Below are positions 27,910 to 41,289 of a DNA stretch of 64,000 nucleotides, piece after piece. Below the pieces are notes generated by a model. The model ran no database searches, had not been told where the DNA came from, and saw only the letters and a program-made list of their open reading frames with translations. Made by a program: the position numbers and the translations under genes. The first letter of the stretch is position 1. Every line of letters begins with the position of its first letter. This stretch comes from Muraenolepis orangiensis (taxonomy: Eukaryota; Chordata; Actinopteri; Gadiformes; Muraenolepididae), in contig CM051002.1 in the NCBI GenBank assembly GCA_027704905.1, positions 4,443,351-4,507,350 on the forward strand, given 5' to 3'.

Positions 27910-28370
27910 TTCTGGTGCTGCTCATACTGAGCCTAAAGTGCCACCAGAAGGGCCAGCGGATTGGCGAGGAAGAGGAGGACATGCGGGACAACTTAATCAA
28001 GCACAACGACGAGGGCGGCGGCGAGCAGGACACGCAGGCGTACGACACCCTGAGGAACCTCTACGACTTCCCCGAGGCCAAGGGCCCCGAGGCCGGGCCC
28101 CCAGACCAACGTACGCTGTGAATCCAGGGGGGGCCGCCAGCAGGAGGCTGCGGAGGCAGCAGGAGAGGCAGCAGTGGCGGTGGTGGCGGGGGGGCGGGGC
28201 CGCAAGCAAGCCGCCGGACGACATCTACCTCTTCAAGGGCTACATCCACAAGAAGGTGGAGCAGGTGGATGCCGACCTGTCCGTGCCGCCCTATGACTCC
28301 TACGACTCGCCGGCACTGTCGCTGAGCTCCGCGACTGGGGGCCACGCTTCAGGCAGCTGGGGCTACTAGG
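27910..28370 (+). pseudogene. cdh22: Cadherin-22-like terminal exon (TM end and catenin-binding tail), frameshifted
   Basis: The acceptor CCCTCTCTACCAG precedes a coding block entered in phase 2. It reads VLVLLILSLKCHQKG (end of the transmembrane helix), then EEDMRDNLIKHNDEGGGEQD and TQAYDTLRNLYDF. The first of these is the juxtamembrane part of the classical-cadherin tail. A stop follows in that frame at 28119-28121. A second frame then gives DDIYLFKGYIHKKVEQVDAD and LSVPPYDSYDSPALSLSS, and a third gives RDWGPRFRQL at 28331-28360. In cadherins these three blocks are one continuous beta-catenin-binding tail, so at least two frameshifts plus small deletions are present. LYDF and DLSVPPYD with DSPA-SLSS fit cadherin-22 as I recall it. 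One frameshift lies near a G-run (28186-28199), which could be an assembly error. Confidence 0.8.
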
Positions 28371-28950
28371 CCCCCACCATATTTTATTTATTTTCTCACT
28401 TAAGTTTGCTGGGTTGGGTAAGGGTCAATCATTTATATATATATATATACAGTATATATATATATATATATATATATAAATGATGATATATATAAAAAAG
28501 ATGGATAAATATATACTGTATATATATGAAGTACATATGGGACACATGTGACAATGGCCACAACCAGACCTGTTTCCCCACAAGCCTCTACAATGTTGAC
28601 ATGAACAAATGTATGGGGGAATATAATAATGCAATTTATGAAAATCAATAAATATTTAAGTTTTCATTGCATTAAAAGCCTACCTCTAACCGTCTCTACT
28701 CTCTCTATTCTACTATGTTACTCGATTCATCGAGAAATTCTTCTTCTTGTATTCCAAATTGCCGGTTGCTGAAGATGTCATCGGAGTGAAGGGTATAAAT
28801 ATTCAGGGGGAATAAGAGAATAAGAGAGAGCCCTGTTTACTGTCCACAAAACTTTTAATTGTAATGTTTGCTTGTACCGCGTACCAAGTTGTTGGCCCGA
28901 GTGTAATTAACGGTAGCCCTGAGCTTCACAGCACCTGGTTTATACTGTAT
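28371..28950. other. 3' flank of the cadherin exon, AT-palindromic
   Basis: TA-rich palindromic tract at 28434-28515. A possible AATAAA lies at 28646-28651 (CAATAAATATT). No further gene. Confidence 0.5.
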
Positions 28951-28972
28951 GTGTGTGTGTGTGTGTTTGACG

Positions 28973-29043
<71 letters not shown>

Positions 29044-29217
29044 ACTGTCGGTGTGTGTGTGAGGGAAAGTTCACAACTGTGACTGTGTATGTGTGTGTGT
29101 GTGTTTGTGTGTGTGTGAGTGTATGTGTGTGTGTGTGTGTGTTTGACTGTCTGTCTGAGTGTGTGTGATGCAAAGTGCACAAATGTGACTGTGTGCGTGT
29201 TTGTGTGTGTTTGACTT

Positions 29218-29253
<36 letters not shown>

Positions 29254-29345
29254 AGGGAGAGTGCATACATGTGACTGTCCGGGGTGTGTGTGTGTGTCTT
29301 TGACTGTCGGTGTGTGTGCATGTGTGTGTGTGTGCGTGCGTGCGA
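28950..29345. repeat. TG higher-order array with a TTTGACTGTC unit
   Basis: TG runs are separated by a recurring module TTTGACTGTCGGTGTG, (T)GAGGGAAAGT, CACAACTGTGACTGTG, with TTTGAC at about 28967, 29040, 29141, 29210 and 29299. The modules differ by point changes, so the array grew by unit duplication as well as slippage. Confidence 0.8.
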
Positions 29346-29845
29346 TACCAATCAGCGAGGCGTCTCTCTGGTCAGTTATCCTGTGAGTGTGGAGGTCATT
29401 AAGCTCTGCTCCTCAGCAGGAGAGAAAGTCTCCCCCCAAGGCTCCGTTTGGTTACTCGGCGCCTCAGTTTGATAGCGGCAAACTAGCGTCGTATTCATCC
29501 TCCGTTTTATCCCTTTCCTCACCGATGGGCCTGGGTACATGAGAACGTATTGATGTTCTGCCGTAAATCACAAACCCCCCCCCCCCCCCACACAACGTCA
29601 AGGGCAAGGCGGGTTCATAGGTTAGTTACGCTGCTGGACGCAGGGTGATTGACAGCTCGGCTCAGATGGGAGTGGATGTCTGCGCTTCTAATATCACCAT
29701 ATTCTTTTCATGACGATTGAAACATTATGGAGCAGATATGAAAGAGCAGGGTAGTATATGTCTGTCACACGTAAAGGCTTATAAACACTACTTTGTTATG
29801 ATGATGATGATCAGCTATTTTATCTTGTTCAGATAGGGGGCGGTG

Positions 29846-30080
29846 GGCGGCAAGATAGCTCAGTCTGTTGGGGCTTGGCTTGGGAACCGAAAGGTCTCCG
29901 GTTCAATTCCCCCCCCTGGGCACTGCCGAGGTGCCCTAGAGCAAGGCACCAGACCCCTACACTGCTCCCCAGGCAGCTGTATATAAAAATAGCTGGCAAC
30001 TGCTCCTAATATTAGGGTGGGTTAAATGCAGAGAAACAAATTTGACTGTATGTGTACATGTATGTGACCAATTAAGAGGA
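29846..30080 (+). mobile_element. tRNA-derived SINE with clear A and B boxes
   Basis: GGCGGCAAGATAGCTCAGTC starts a tRNA-like head. The A box spans 29856-29873 and the B box GGTTCAATTCC lies at 29900-29910. The body carries CACTGCCGAGGTGCCCTAGA and CTGCTCCCCAGGCAGCTGTA, and ends TTTGACTGTATGTGTACATG. It is the best preserved pol III promoter among the five copies. The cloverleaf is not maintained, so this is not a tRNA gene. Confidence 0.8.
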
Positions 30081-30982
<902 letters not shown>

Positions 30983-31214
30983 AACATGTCATCCATAAAA
31001 GGTATCCCATTATTATAAATCGAAATGGCAAGGATTGGAGAAAAAACGAATCCCAATACATGGTCCAATGAATAGTAATCGTATGACGAGCCGACGAGTC
31101 ATGGGCGTTAGTCAATTGTGACAATAGCAATGTGTCTGAAATTCATTGCATTTCCGGGTTGGAGTCCCGCATTCGCAGCATCTTTGTCACTTCCAATCGA
31201 GAAGGACATCTGTT

Positions 31215-31422
31215 CAACCACCGGGAGGGGAGTAGGGGGGGTGGTTCTTCTCCCGCAACCACCGGGAGGGGAGTAGGGGGGGGGGTTCTTCTCCCGCAAC
31301 CACCGGGAGGGGAGTAGGGGGGGGGGGGGGTTCTTCTCCCGCAACCACCGGGAGGGGAGTAGGGGGGGGGGGTTCTTCTCCCGCAACCACCGGGAGGGGA
31401 GTAGGGGGGGGTTCTTCTCCCG
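31215..31422. repeat. G-rich minisatellite, five units of 39-45 bp
   Basis: Units start at 31215, 31256, 31297, 31342 and 31384, each CAACCACCGGGAGGGGAGTA, a G-run of variable length, then TTCTTCTCCCG. Unit length changes only through the G-run, so all three minus frames repeat a Pro-rich peptide in turn. None is a gene. Confidence 0.9.
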
Positions 31423-33700
31423 CAACCACCGACAAAAATAGTATGCATTCTGCTGGAGTGCGTGGGTGGAGGGCATTATTTGCTTCACACCGCCCTTCAC
31501 ACCGGTTACTTTCTGCAGAACACTTTACAAGTGGAAAAAGTCGACCATGAAAGGGGAATCTATTTTGCGCCACCATCTTTCATCAACATCATCACAGACG
31601 TGTGGCCTCGCCTGGACCAGATATGGGTTGTACACTACATATGTGTTTCACATATTGAAGATATCCTTTTTTTTATGCTCTATACCTAAATGGGGAATTT
31701 CACTTTCACTCCTGGAGTTTTCACAGCTTTTTGTGGAGAACCCCAGACAGGTGTTGAGGTTGCTTGTTTGATGTTTTGAATCCCCAAAGCTGTCTGGGTG
31801 TTGCACACACAAAATCCGGGGTGAGTGGGTGTGAGAATGACCCCCCAGAAGAGTGTTTTAAAGTGAAATTCCATTTCTGCTTTTCTGTTCACCTTCATTC
31901 TTTATTTCCAGACTGTGGTAACAAGCAAACATGAGGATTCCTCAAAACATGATTTATAGTATTTCAAACTCTCCACTTTTTGCCGATCATCTCATCATTA
32001 ATTGGTGTATTATTCTAGCTAGAGGCTGCAAGCAACCTCCACTTACTTTTCTGGGTAACTCAACTCGCAGAGAAAAAGGGACTGCAGAGAAAATCGGACA
32101 ACATAACTAGCTAGTTTACGCAGTTGATAGCTAGCGCACATCTCTTTGTAGATCTATGCCCTTGAGACCCTGTTTCTGTGGGCTCCACCAGAGCTGAAGG
32201 ATACGGCTTTTCTTCCCCCCCCACCTAAGGCCATCACTCCATCTGCTCCATCGCCGTCAGCTGTCACCCTCCCACTACCACCTCCTCCACGCTCCACCAT
32301 TGTTCCTCGTTTTTTTTGGGGGGGGGGGAAATATCTGCTATCACTTAGTTAGCGCTGCCCAGAGGCACCAAAAAGGTGTTACAAAACACACCACACACAC
32401 ACACACTCACACAGGCTCTATACCCGAGACAGCACTGGGGGTTTGTTCAACAATAGGAGCTTAAGAGGTCTTCTCACCACCCTGTTGCCTTTGGTTCCAG
32501 AACACAGCCAAACTCTGAATGTCATTTGAACTGTAATCCTTTCAGAAGGCCGCGGGAGGAAAGCACAAAGAGACTTTATTGAGCTGACATAGATTATCCA
32601 GACAGGGTGCAGAGCAATACAGAGCCTCGTCGCTTGAGCTAGCGCTCAACATAGGGCTTAATGGTGGATATAATAGGTGTCAAGGCCTCTTCTCTCTCCA
32701 ATGGGCACTGCGTTTTCAAGCACGGGCATTTTGTTCCCGGGGAAGGCCTGTAAGAAGGAACAGCCTGTAGCCCATTTCGAGCATTCTCATGGTTACCCTG
32801 TCACACAAGTTAGCTGTGGGTGGGTTCAGAGCTTATATTTCAGTCAGCAGGAAGGCAAGTCCCCCCCCCCCACCTTTTAACTGTAGTCCTAAAACAGCTT
32901 GCCTCCCTCCGATCAATCGTCCTTAAAATGGAGAGCATTATTCACCTGAGGTTTGATAGGGCACTGAACATATCTGAGACAGGGAGGAACGACGTCGGCA
33001 ACGAGTTGCTGTCTGACGGTGGTTATTCCCTCGCTTTATTTTTATTTTGAAAGAGTGAATCCATACATGTCGTCCAGGTGTTTTCCCAAACAAAGTGGCA
33101 CTCAGGATAACAGATGATTCGCCCCGATTTACTACGCAGGTATTTGTCTTTTTACTATTATTTTATTTATACTTTTATACTATTATTATTTTTTTAAGCT
33201 GCTCTACACGCCACACCAAGGAACACTAAGTCACTGTTTGTGTAGTTGGGGCTACAAACGGCAATGACAATGCATGATATATGCCGGTGGTAACGGATCA
33301 TAGTGTCAACAAACAAACGGGACAAAATTGATTGTGCCCTTAAAAAAACATCAACAACACACAAACAAACAGCACCAACGTGGAATTCAGTACAATAAAC
33401 GTAACAAGAAAACAATGTATATAAATGTATAAATATATAAATAATATTTTGGATTATATTTAAATAATAATATTATCAGAATTTAAGGAATAATTAATAA
33501 TAATGAAATTAAAAAAAGGGCAGGGTTTTGAATCATTGTGAACAGAGCATATGGTACATGCTAGAGCTCTTCCTTAAGTATATCCCACGCAACATCTATC
33601 AACGCAACACGTACGAAAGACACATGCATATCATCAATAAAGAGTTAGCGGGATATTCCAATGCCGGTTACAACCCGTAACCAGAGTATGAATACCCAGT
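31423..33700. other. No gene seen
   Basis: Mostly unique sequence with small G or C runs (32320-32330 and 32861-32870). Frames of 60-101 codons were examined and none shows a recognised domain. Confidence 0.55.
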
Positions 33701-33740
33701 CACTCTTAACCCGACGAGCCGTCGAGACACTGCAGAGTGT

Positions 33741-34238
33741 GTGACGTCTCCACGGGCCAGTTCTGTGTTCGAGGCGGTGCACAACCTGTCGCACCCCGGC
33801 GGGAAGCCTTCGGTGCGGATGGTGGTCTGGCGGGGTCTCAAAAAGGACGTGAGGGCTTGGGCCGGCACATGTGTGGCTTGCCAGCGTGCTAAGGTGCACC
33901 GCCACATGAAGGCCCCCCTGGAGAAATTCCTGGTGCCTGAGAGGAGGTTTGACCACGTCAACATCGATCTGGTTGGTCCATTACCCTCCTCCCAGGGTTT
34001 TTCCTACCTCCTAACTATGGTGGACAGGACGACCCGTTGGCCGGAGGCGGTCCCACTCACGTCGACAGCGGCGGCTGACATAGCCCGGGCTTTCATTGCG
34101 ACATGGGTGTGTCGTTTCGGCACCCCTTCGGACATTTCCTCGGACCGCGGTTCGCAGTTCACGTCCGAGCTCTGGAACGCTGTGGCCGGGGGTTTGAGGG
34201 TTAAGCTCTTATCACCCTCAGGCCAACGGCCTCTGTGA
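33741..34238 (+). pseudogene. Gypsy integrase: zinc domain and catalytic core
   Basis: Integrase joins element DNA to the chromosome. The HHCC zinc domain is present as HNLSHPGG (two His) and CVACQR (two Cys), but with a short deletion between them. The core shows NIDLVGPLPSSQGFSYLLTM with the first catalytic Asp and TPSDISSDRGSQFT with the second. The frame breaks just before the third catalytic residue: the Glu-containing block lies in another frame at about 34222-34245. The protein could not have been active in this form. Confidence 0.85.
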
Positions 34239-34292
34239 GCGTTTCCATCTGGGCTGACGGACGGTAATTGGGTCGACAAGCTGCCTTGGGTT

Positions 34293-34892
34293 ATGCTGGG
34301 CCTGAGGACCGCGCCTAAGGAGGATCTGCGGTGCTCCACGGCTGAGATGGTCTACGGTCAGCCGCTGAGGGTTCCAGGGGATTTCCTCCCCAACGCATCG
34401 GCCCCCTGGTCAGCGACGGCCCAGCGAGTTTTCCTGCAGGACGCCGCTAAGGTTTTTGCTCCGACCCCCACTGCTCAGCACGGCACTCAGGTGTCCCGGG
34501 TTCCCGTGGGGCTTCGCTCAGCGGAACCCGATTTCATCCGGCGCGACGCTCACAGAGGCCCCCTGCAGCCCCCTTACGACGGGCCTTTCCGGGTTTTGGA
34601 ACACGGGGGCAAGCACATGGTGGTCGACCTGGGTGGCAAAGCCGAGCACGTCTCGGTGGACCGGGTGAAGGCTGCTCACCTGGACTTGGACCAGCCGGTG
34701 GTGCTGGCACGGCCTCCGCGACGGGGTCGCCCCCCGGCCTTGACCCCTGTCACCGAATTGGGGCCTCCGGTTCCAGTCCCACCTTGCCCAGCGGCCGCCC
34801 CTGTAGAGGTCGCCTCCCCGGCTCCCGTTCTCCGGAGTCATGGTGGTCGGCCTGTCGTTCCTCCCCGCCGCACGGACTTTGTGTATGGGTGA
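34293..34892 (+). pseudogene. Gypsy integrase C-terminal region
   Basis: MLGLRTAPKEDLRCSTAEMV and YGQPLRVPGDF continue the core. PPYDGPFRVLEHGGKHMVVD and LGGKAEHVSVDRVKAAHLD form the SH3-like C-terminal domain. A proline-rich tail with VRRGRPP-type blocks ends PPRRTDFVYG and a stop. No chromodomain is seen, unlike the element at 1948-5435, so this is a different gypsy lineage. Confidence 0.85.
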
Positions 34893-34908
34893 ATTCTGGG
34901 GGGGCTTG

Positions 34909-34988
34909 TGTGGTGGAACGTTATGGGACATAATTCACTGTTTGTGTTTAGTGTGTGTTGCACCACGGACCGGTTAGAGAGCGTACCA

Positions 34989-35026
<38 letters not shown>

Positions 35027-35183
35027 TTGTTGTGTTGTTGTTGTTGTTGTTGTTGTTGTGGTGTGCTAGCTGGACAGTAGCAGGTAGCAGATGTGTTTCC
35101 CCTTTTGTGAAACCTAATGGAAAATAAAGTGTGGAGTTCCATACTAAACACGCCGCCTCCGACTCCCATTCATCGGCTCTACA
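34909..35183 (+). repeat. 3' LTR of the truncated gypsy element
   Basis: It begins TGTGGTGGAACG after the polypurine tract and ends CGGCTCTACA, about 275 bp. AATAAA lies at 35123-35128. A (TTG)n tract at 34989-35060 has expanded inside it. The start could be two bases either side. Confidence 0.75.
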
Positions 35184-35189
35184 ATGGTA

Positions 35190-36200
35190 ATATATAATTT
35201 ACAATGGTATAAAAACTGTATCGCATCGCCCAACCTAAAAGCAGGGTCACGTGCTTTCAGGAGAAGGCAGACCTCTCTGTTTATCCACGACTTCTGGTTG
35301 GGGAATGTTGTGATCTGTTTTAAGGGTGGTGACAGTGTCAATGCTGGAGTTGATATTATCCAAAACAGAGGAGGTGCAGGAGTCGATGTGGGAGTCCAGG
35401 GTGAACTGGGAGGCAAACAGACTCAAATCTGTGTGTAACCGGTTCTGCAACACAGAGTCTGCTCCCTCAGGCCACACTTTGACTGTCCTAACGGTGGGCT
35501 TCACACGCTTGATGAGTGGCGTGTACTTAGGCAGCATGAACAAAGAGACATGATCACTCTGTCCAAGGTGGGGGAGGGGCATGGCTTTTTAAGCATCAGC
35601 CTTGTTGGTGTACATGGTCTAACATTCAACTCTCAACAACTCTCTCCTCTTGTACAGCAGGAGACATGCTGGTGAAATTTGAGAGTTCTGCTGTTTGTTA
35701 ATAGCAGAGTAAAGTTCCTTCATAGCTAGCTTAGTGTTAGCATCGGGAGGTATGTAAGCCGCAGTTATAATGGGGGCTGTAATTTCCCTGGGTTTGTAAA
35801 AGGGTCTACATTTAACCATTAGGTATTCCACGTTAGCAGAGCAGTGGCTCTTAATGGTGGTAGTGTCTGTGTACAAAGCCTTGTTAATATAAATGCACAA
35901 ACCGACGTGAGTGAGAGCAGAGTGAGCGGTAATACCCCTGGTTTTACCGCTCACTCTGCTCTCACTCAGCCCTGTTAGCTCAATAGCACTGTCAGAGATT
36001 CCGCTGTTAAGCCATGATTCTGTGAAAATCATCACGTTACAATCCTTAATCCATTTATAGTTAATAATCCGCAGCCCAGTTCATCAATTCTGTTCGCCAG
36101 AGACCGTATGTTGGCGAGGAAAACGCTGGGTAGTGACGGGCGATCTGGGTTACCTCTTAGCTTAGCACATAGCCCTCCACGGCTTCATCTCCTAGGTTTA
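35190..36200 (-). mobile_element. LINE endonuclease and linker relic
   Basis: Read on the minus strand from 36150: PSVFLANIRSLANRIDELGC, then MIFTESWLNSGISDSAIELT, VEYLMVKCRPFYKPREITAP, IITAAYIPPDANTKLAMKEL, LPHLGQSDHVSLFMLPKYTP and FPNQKSWINREVCLLLKARD. These are the APE-type endonuclease and the linker towards RT of an L2-like LINE. The part that should hold GDFN and the D-H pair's upstream strand is deleted (around 35620-35590), and several frameshifts are present. It abuts the gypsy LTR at 35183. Confidence 0.8.
35908..35968. repeat. Perfect 25-bp inverted repeat, 11-nt loop
   Basis: The arm 35908-35932 (TGAGTGAGAGCAGAGTGAGC-GGTAA) is repeated as its exact complement at 35944-35968. It lies inside the LINE endonuclease relic, where it replaces codons expected from the family. 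Confidence 0.95.
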
Positions 36201-36357
36201 CGTTTTCTCTGCGGGCGATGAGTCCGGTCAGCCGGCTGTGCTGTGGTGAGATTCACCGGAGTTTCAACGTGTAATTAAAGAGCACCGATTAAGTTGCCAG
36301 AATGTAGTAATTCAATTTCAAAAAGATTGTGTCGGGTGTACGTTATAAACTAAAGAA

Positions 36358-37302
<945 letters not shown>

Positions 37303-38554
37303 GCAATGGAACAGACAATGAAAGCTCTTGGCAAGGTTATTACGCTGTCTCTCGTCCTTCGCAGCCCCACTGTTCTCAGACCTCTTGTTATATGAACGAT
37401 GGATGGAACGAGGATGCAGTTCCTGAGGCATGACAGAAGCGGCTCCGTCGACGGTGAGATGACTTTCATTTAAATGTGGAATTAACAAATGAAGTTCAGG
37501 AATAGTCAGACAGTCGGAGGCAGATGGGATACTTCCACTGGTGTTAATTAGCTCGCTACCGGTCTATCCCTATCGATCTACTGTGTGATCCATGTGTGTC
37601 TGTCTCTCTTGGCTGTTCTATTTATCTATTGTGATGTGTTGGTCCAGGTGCTGGGGTGGAGGGGATTTCTTTTCATGCCCTTTTAACAATTTAGTTCTGG
37701 GTTGTGCCCTTTACATTCCATTTTATGTTGACTTTGAAGGTTATACACATCATTAATGTCCCCAGTGTCTGCGCTATGTCGTTTATTTCATTTTAATACA
37801 TTGATTCGTATTAAGTTTTTATCAATTTGGTTTCTTATTATGTTTGGTTGATACTCCCTGTTTGGGCATGGTAAGCTTAGCTTGGAGTGCCACGTGAATT
37901 TGGTAATTAGTTGCAAATCAAGGACCACATAACCCCTTGGTTTTGTGATAAGTTCTCAATAGGATTCAGTCCATTTTTTGTTTTGTTTTTGTGTCTATGT
38001 TTGTCTTTACAGTGGCTGTGAGATCAAGGGAGCACATCCCATGGCTCTAGAAGGGTGGCTATGGGTTTCTGGTTGCTTTTCTCCACATTTGGCTTCAGTG
38101 CATGAGCACCAATCACCGGTAGTGGCAGTGTAAGGGTTAAGCTACATACACACTACACAACTTTGCAAAGTTCAGGGACTTTTCAATGACTTTCATACTA
38201 GTTTAACTATTGTACAGTACTATACCAATACTGTTTTACTGTTTAGGATGAGTCTTTTGGATTCAATTGTTTACCTTAATGAGGTGACAATAGCATTTTT
38301 GCAGATAATGTCATTCACTGTGTACTTGCTCTACAGTAGGTTTAGGTTCTCCATGTCTGACTTAAAATATGATCAAAGCTTAAAGACTGGGCAAATAGAG
38401 ATGTAGTAAAGTAGCAGTGATGCATACTGTATGTATATCAACAGTATCTTTGCCTTCTACTAATACAACTGCAAATATTGACAGATGTCTACTTCACAAA
38501 GACATTTATTTGACACAAACTAAATATGAATGAACGACTAAACGTTTCAAGCAG
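37303..38554. other. No gene seen
   Basis: Unique AT-rich sequence without recognisable coding or repeat families. Confidence 0.6.
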
Positions 38555-38976
38555 CCGTACCGTAAGGACTACCGTAAGGACAGTTTTTATCCACAGGCAG
38601 TGAACCTACTGAACTGCTAGGAGTGCTGCCACTATCATAACATTGTCATCCATATTGCATTACACTATCATACAGTGTTATACTTTTCTGGACTCATTAC
38701 AGCTACTTCACTGTTCTGCACTGTATTCATGATGCTGCTGCACTACTGGCAATTTTAATGGTTTTAAATGATTATTGAACAATTCAACACATATACCACA
38801 ACACATATGTATTTATCATTCATCAGTCAATTTATTGTTCTTTTTATTGTTGTTATTATTTGTATTGTGTACAGTATTTTATAGTATAGTCTTTCAGAAA
38901 ATTCATACTGCGGGAGGGAATGCTTGTACTTCAAATTGTACTTTGTATTTAAATCGTGAATCTTGAATCTTGAATA
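38555..38976 (+). mobile_element. LINE family B 3' region with last codons
   Basis: KDSFYPQAV-type residues followed by NLLNC are readable at about 38573-38625, tying family B to an L2-like polyprotein. Then come GAGTGCTGCCACTATCATAACATTG, GCACTGTATTCATGATGCTGCTGCACTACTGG, ATTCATACTGCGGGAGGGAATGC and a GAATCTTGAATCTTGAAT tail. It is the best reference for the other family B fragments. Confidence 0.8.
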
Positions 38977-40040
38977 AAGCTTTTCACATGCTTTCCTTTT
39001 AAATAAAAAAGTTCAAAAAAGCATTTAATTCGAGTGACTAAAGAATTGTCATGATAAATTGCAAACTATCAATCAAACCATTAACATGTATTAAATCAAT
39101 GGTATTGTTTACCAACTCTCTTTTTATAATGAATTAATTCAGTTAATTTCTGTTTTTTATAATTTCTCCACAATTACATTTGTGTTACTCTCCCCCATCT
39201 TCAAAAAATAGCCAAACAGAAAGAAATTTAAAATAAATTGAAATACCCATATTTGGTTTAATAAGAGATGTTGTTAGCCTGGCTATACACCTCATGATTT
39301 TATTCAGCCAGTCTTAAAAGGGAAGAGCATCTTATACAACTGTATATATCGATCTGAATATTTAGCATCACTATGTAACAATACAATGTTTAATATAATA
39401 AATGCAAGCACTTTCAAGGACCCCTGATTGTTTTCAAGAACTTTCAAGGCATTGAATTTCAATTATTTTCTCAAGACTTGCGTCTCCAAATTCTGGCTAA
39501 GATTGTAAAGTGTGAACTTAGCTAACAGGCATCTTAGTTTGAATAGGTCTTGGGAGGTTCGCTAAGGTATTGTCATTAGACATTTGTGTTTTTGGCAATA
39601 ACATTTCTATCTGCAAGGGGGGGGGGGGATATATATATATAGATATATATATATACATATAGCATATACAGATTACAGCCATAAAGGATCTCCATTAGTC
39701 AGCATCATCATTTCATTAATGAATCCACTCGGTTACACTTCATACATTTCCAATCATGAATATTTTTAATGGAGCGATCTGTAGCACCAACTCGTTCTGT
39801 CTCACAGCCTTCTGAGGCCCACCTGCTGTATTTTCTTTGGTCCCTCACGCTTTGAGCTATAAAAGTTGCTTCTATTTGTGCTTATGAACACTCTCCACAT
39901 TTTACCTGCCGGCAGCTGTTTAGAAGAAGCTGTCGCTTTAAAATGGAAATAACTTTCTTTGTAGTTTAAACCTTTCCTCCGACTGCAGAAATTATACAAT
40001 AATTGCGTTCTGGCAAAGTGGAGACGTGCATTGTCGCGTG
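38977..40040. other. No gene seen
   Basis: AT-rich sequence with a G-run and AT tract (39618-39662). Confidence 0.55.
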
Positions 40041-40680
40041 CCTTGCAGACATCTCGGAGTGGAAGACTGAGATGGCGTTCCTCCTGGAAAAGGGCTGTCT
40101 GCACGAAACCTGTCCATCACCATTGATGATGCTGTGGTGACACGACTCGGACTGTGAGGAATCTGGGTGGGACCCTTGATGACCAACTGTAGCTCTCTGC
40201 AAAGATCGCATTGTGACATGCTCCTGCAGATTCCTCCTCTGCAACAGTAGGAGGATTCAGCCCTTACTCACTGACAAGGCAAGGTTAGCGTTAGGGCGCA
40301 GCTCATCCAGGCTCTTGTCATCTCCCATCTGGACTTCTACCACTCCCTCCTAGCTGGCGCCCAGGCGTCTGCCATCAGACCCCTGGAGCTCGTTCAGAAA
40401 GCTGCAGCTTGTCTGGTGTTAAACAGACCTAAGTTCTTTCACACATCTACCCTTCTACGGTCTCTACACTGGCTCCCTGGAGCTGCTCACATCCAGTTCA
40501 AGACCTTGGTGCTGCCTCGTGGCGTCTGCTTTCCCCGTCACCCAATCTACACAGTCACGGCTCTTCTTTATTCTGGCCCGACAGTGGTGGATTGAACTCC
40601 CTTTTTCAGCAGCAGGCTTAAAACCCACCTCTTCAGGAAGCACTACCCTGATCCTTTCTCTTAGCACTTGCATCTTACTA
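40041..40680 (+). pseudogene. LINE family C RT C-terminal region, frameshifted
   Basis: The + strand reads NLSITIDDAVVTRLGL, then QALVISHLDFYHSLLAGAQA, SAIRPLELVQKAAACLVLNR and LLRSLHWLPGAAHIQFKTLV. The end corresponds to WWIELPFSAAGLKPTSSGST in shifting frames. These blocks lie downstream of the RT active site in L2/CR1-like LINEs. Frameshifts occur near 40145 and 40520. Confidence 0.75.
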
Positions 40681-41289
40681 GCTCTAGTGGATGCTTGATT
40701 GTTTGCTTGTAAGCTATATTATTTGTTATTTTGTGCAATTATTAGCAAACGTATTGTACTTTTACTTGAGCACGGGAGAAGATGCACTAATGACTTCTGG
40801 TGACGAGTTGTTCCCTTGCCTACCTATGTTGAAACACACTATTGTAAGTTGTTTAAAAAAAAAGAAAGTTAACTCAAGCACTTAAACTCACCCGTGTAGT
40901 GAGCATTACAGGGGCCTATACTTGCTTTAATAAGTGCAAAAGAGCACAATTAACAAAGCCAGTTGACTGCCAATTATTTCGCTCCACTCTCCATATTCTC
41001 CTTCTCCCTTAGCAGTGCAATGCTTTTATTTTGGTAGCCAACACCTGACGCAGATAGTATCTGGGACCGGGACAACAGAAATGGCAATAAATAATGGTCA
41101 TTAGTTAATGTTCGACCAGCAAGCGCAGCAGAGTAACTCGCTAATTTCCCTGCATCCAGCGCTGTAGAGTCCACTGCACTGGGGGCCCAGGGCTTCCCTC
41201 CAAGAGATTTATAGAACGGTCGAAAAAAACTGGGGCCGGGCTCTCAGATATATCACAACAGAGCGATTTGGCAGGAAGCCGCTGCCGCC
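40681..41289. other. LINE-like 3' UTR then unique sequence
   Basis: CTTAGCACTTGCATCTTACTAGCTC and TTTACTTGAGCACGGGAGAAG may be family C 3' UTR. No tail repeat or gene is seen. Confidence 0.4.

Larger units (their letters stand above)
33720..35183 (+). mobile_element. 5'-truncated Ty3/gypsy element: integrase plus 3' LTR
   Basis: The integrase region is followed by a purine tract (GGGGGGGC at 34898-34905) and a TG...CA LTR. Gag, protease and RT are absent, so only the last third of an element remains. No target duplication can be assessed because the 5' end is lost. Confidence 0.85.

Noticed and set aside
28061..28345. Antisense frame over the cadherin exon
   Set aside because: Shadow of GC-rich coding sequence on the + strand.
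29846..29920. tRNA gene
   Set aside because: A and B boxes are present, but the sequence cannot keep a cloverleaf and recurs with a SINE body at four other places.
31215..31422. CRISPR-like array
   Set aside because: Repeats are directly adjacent and near-identical throughout with no unique spacers. It is a minisatellite. The same applies to 52382-52622.
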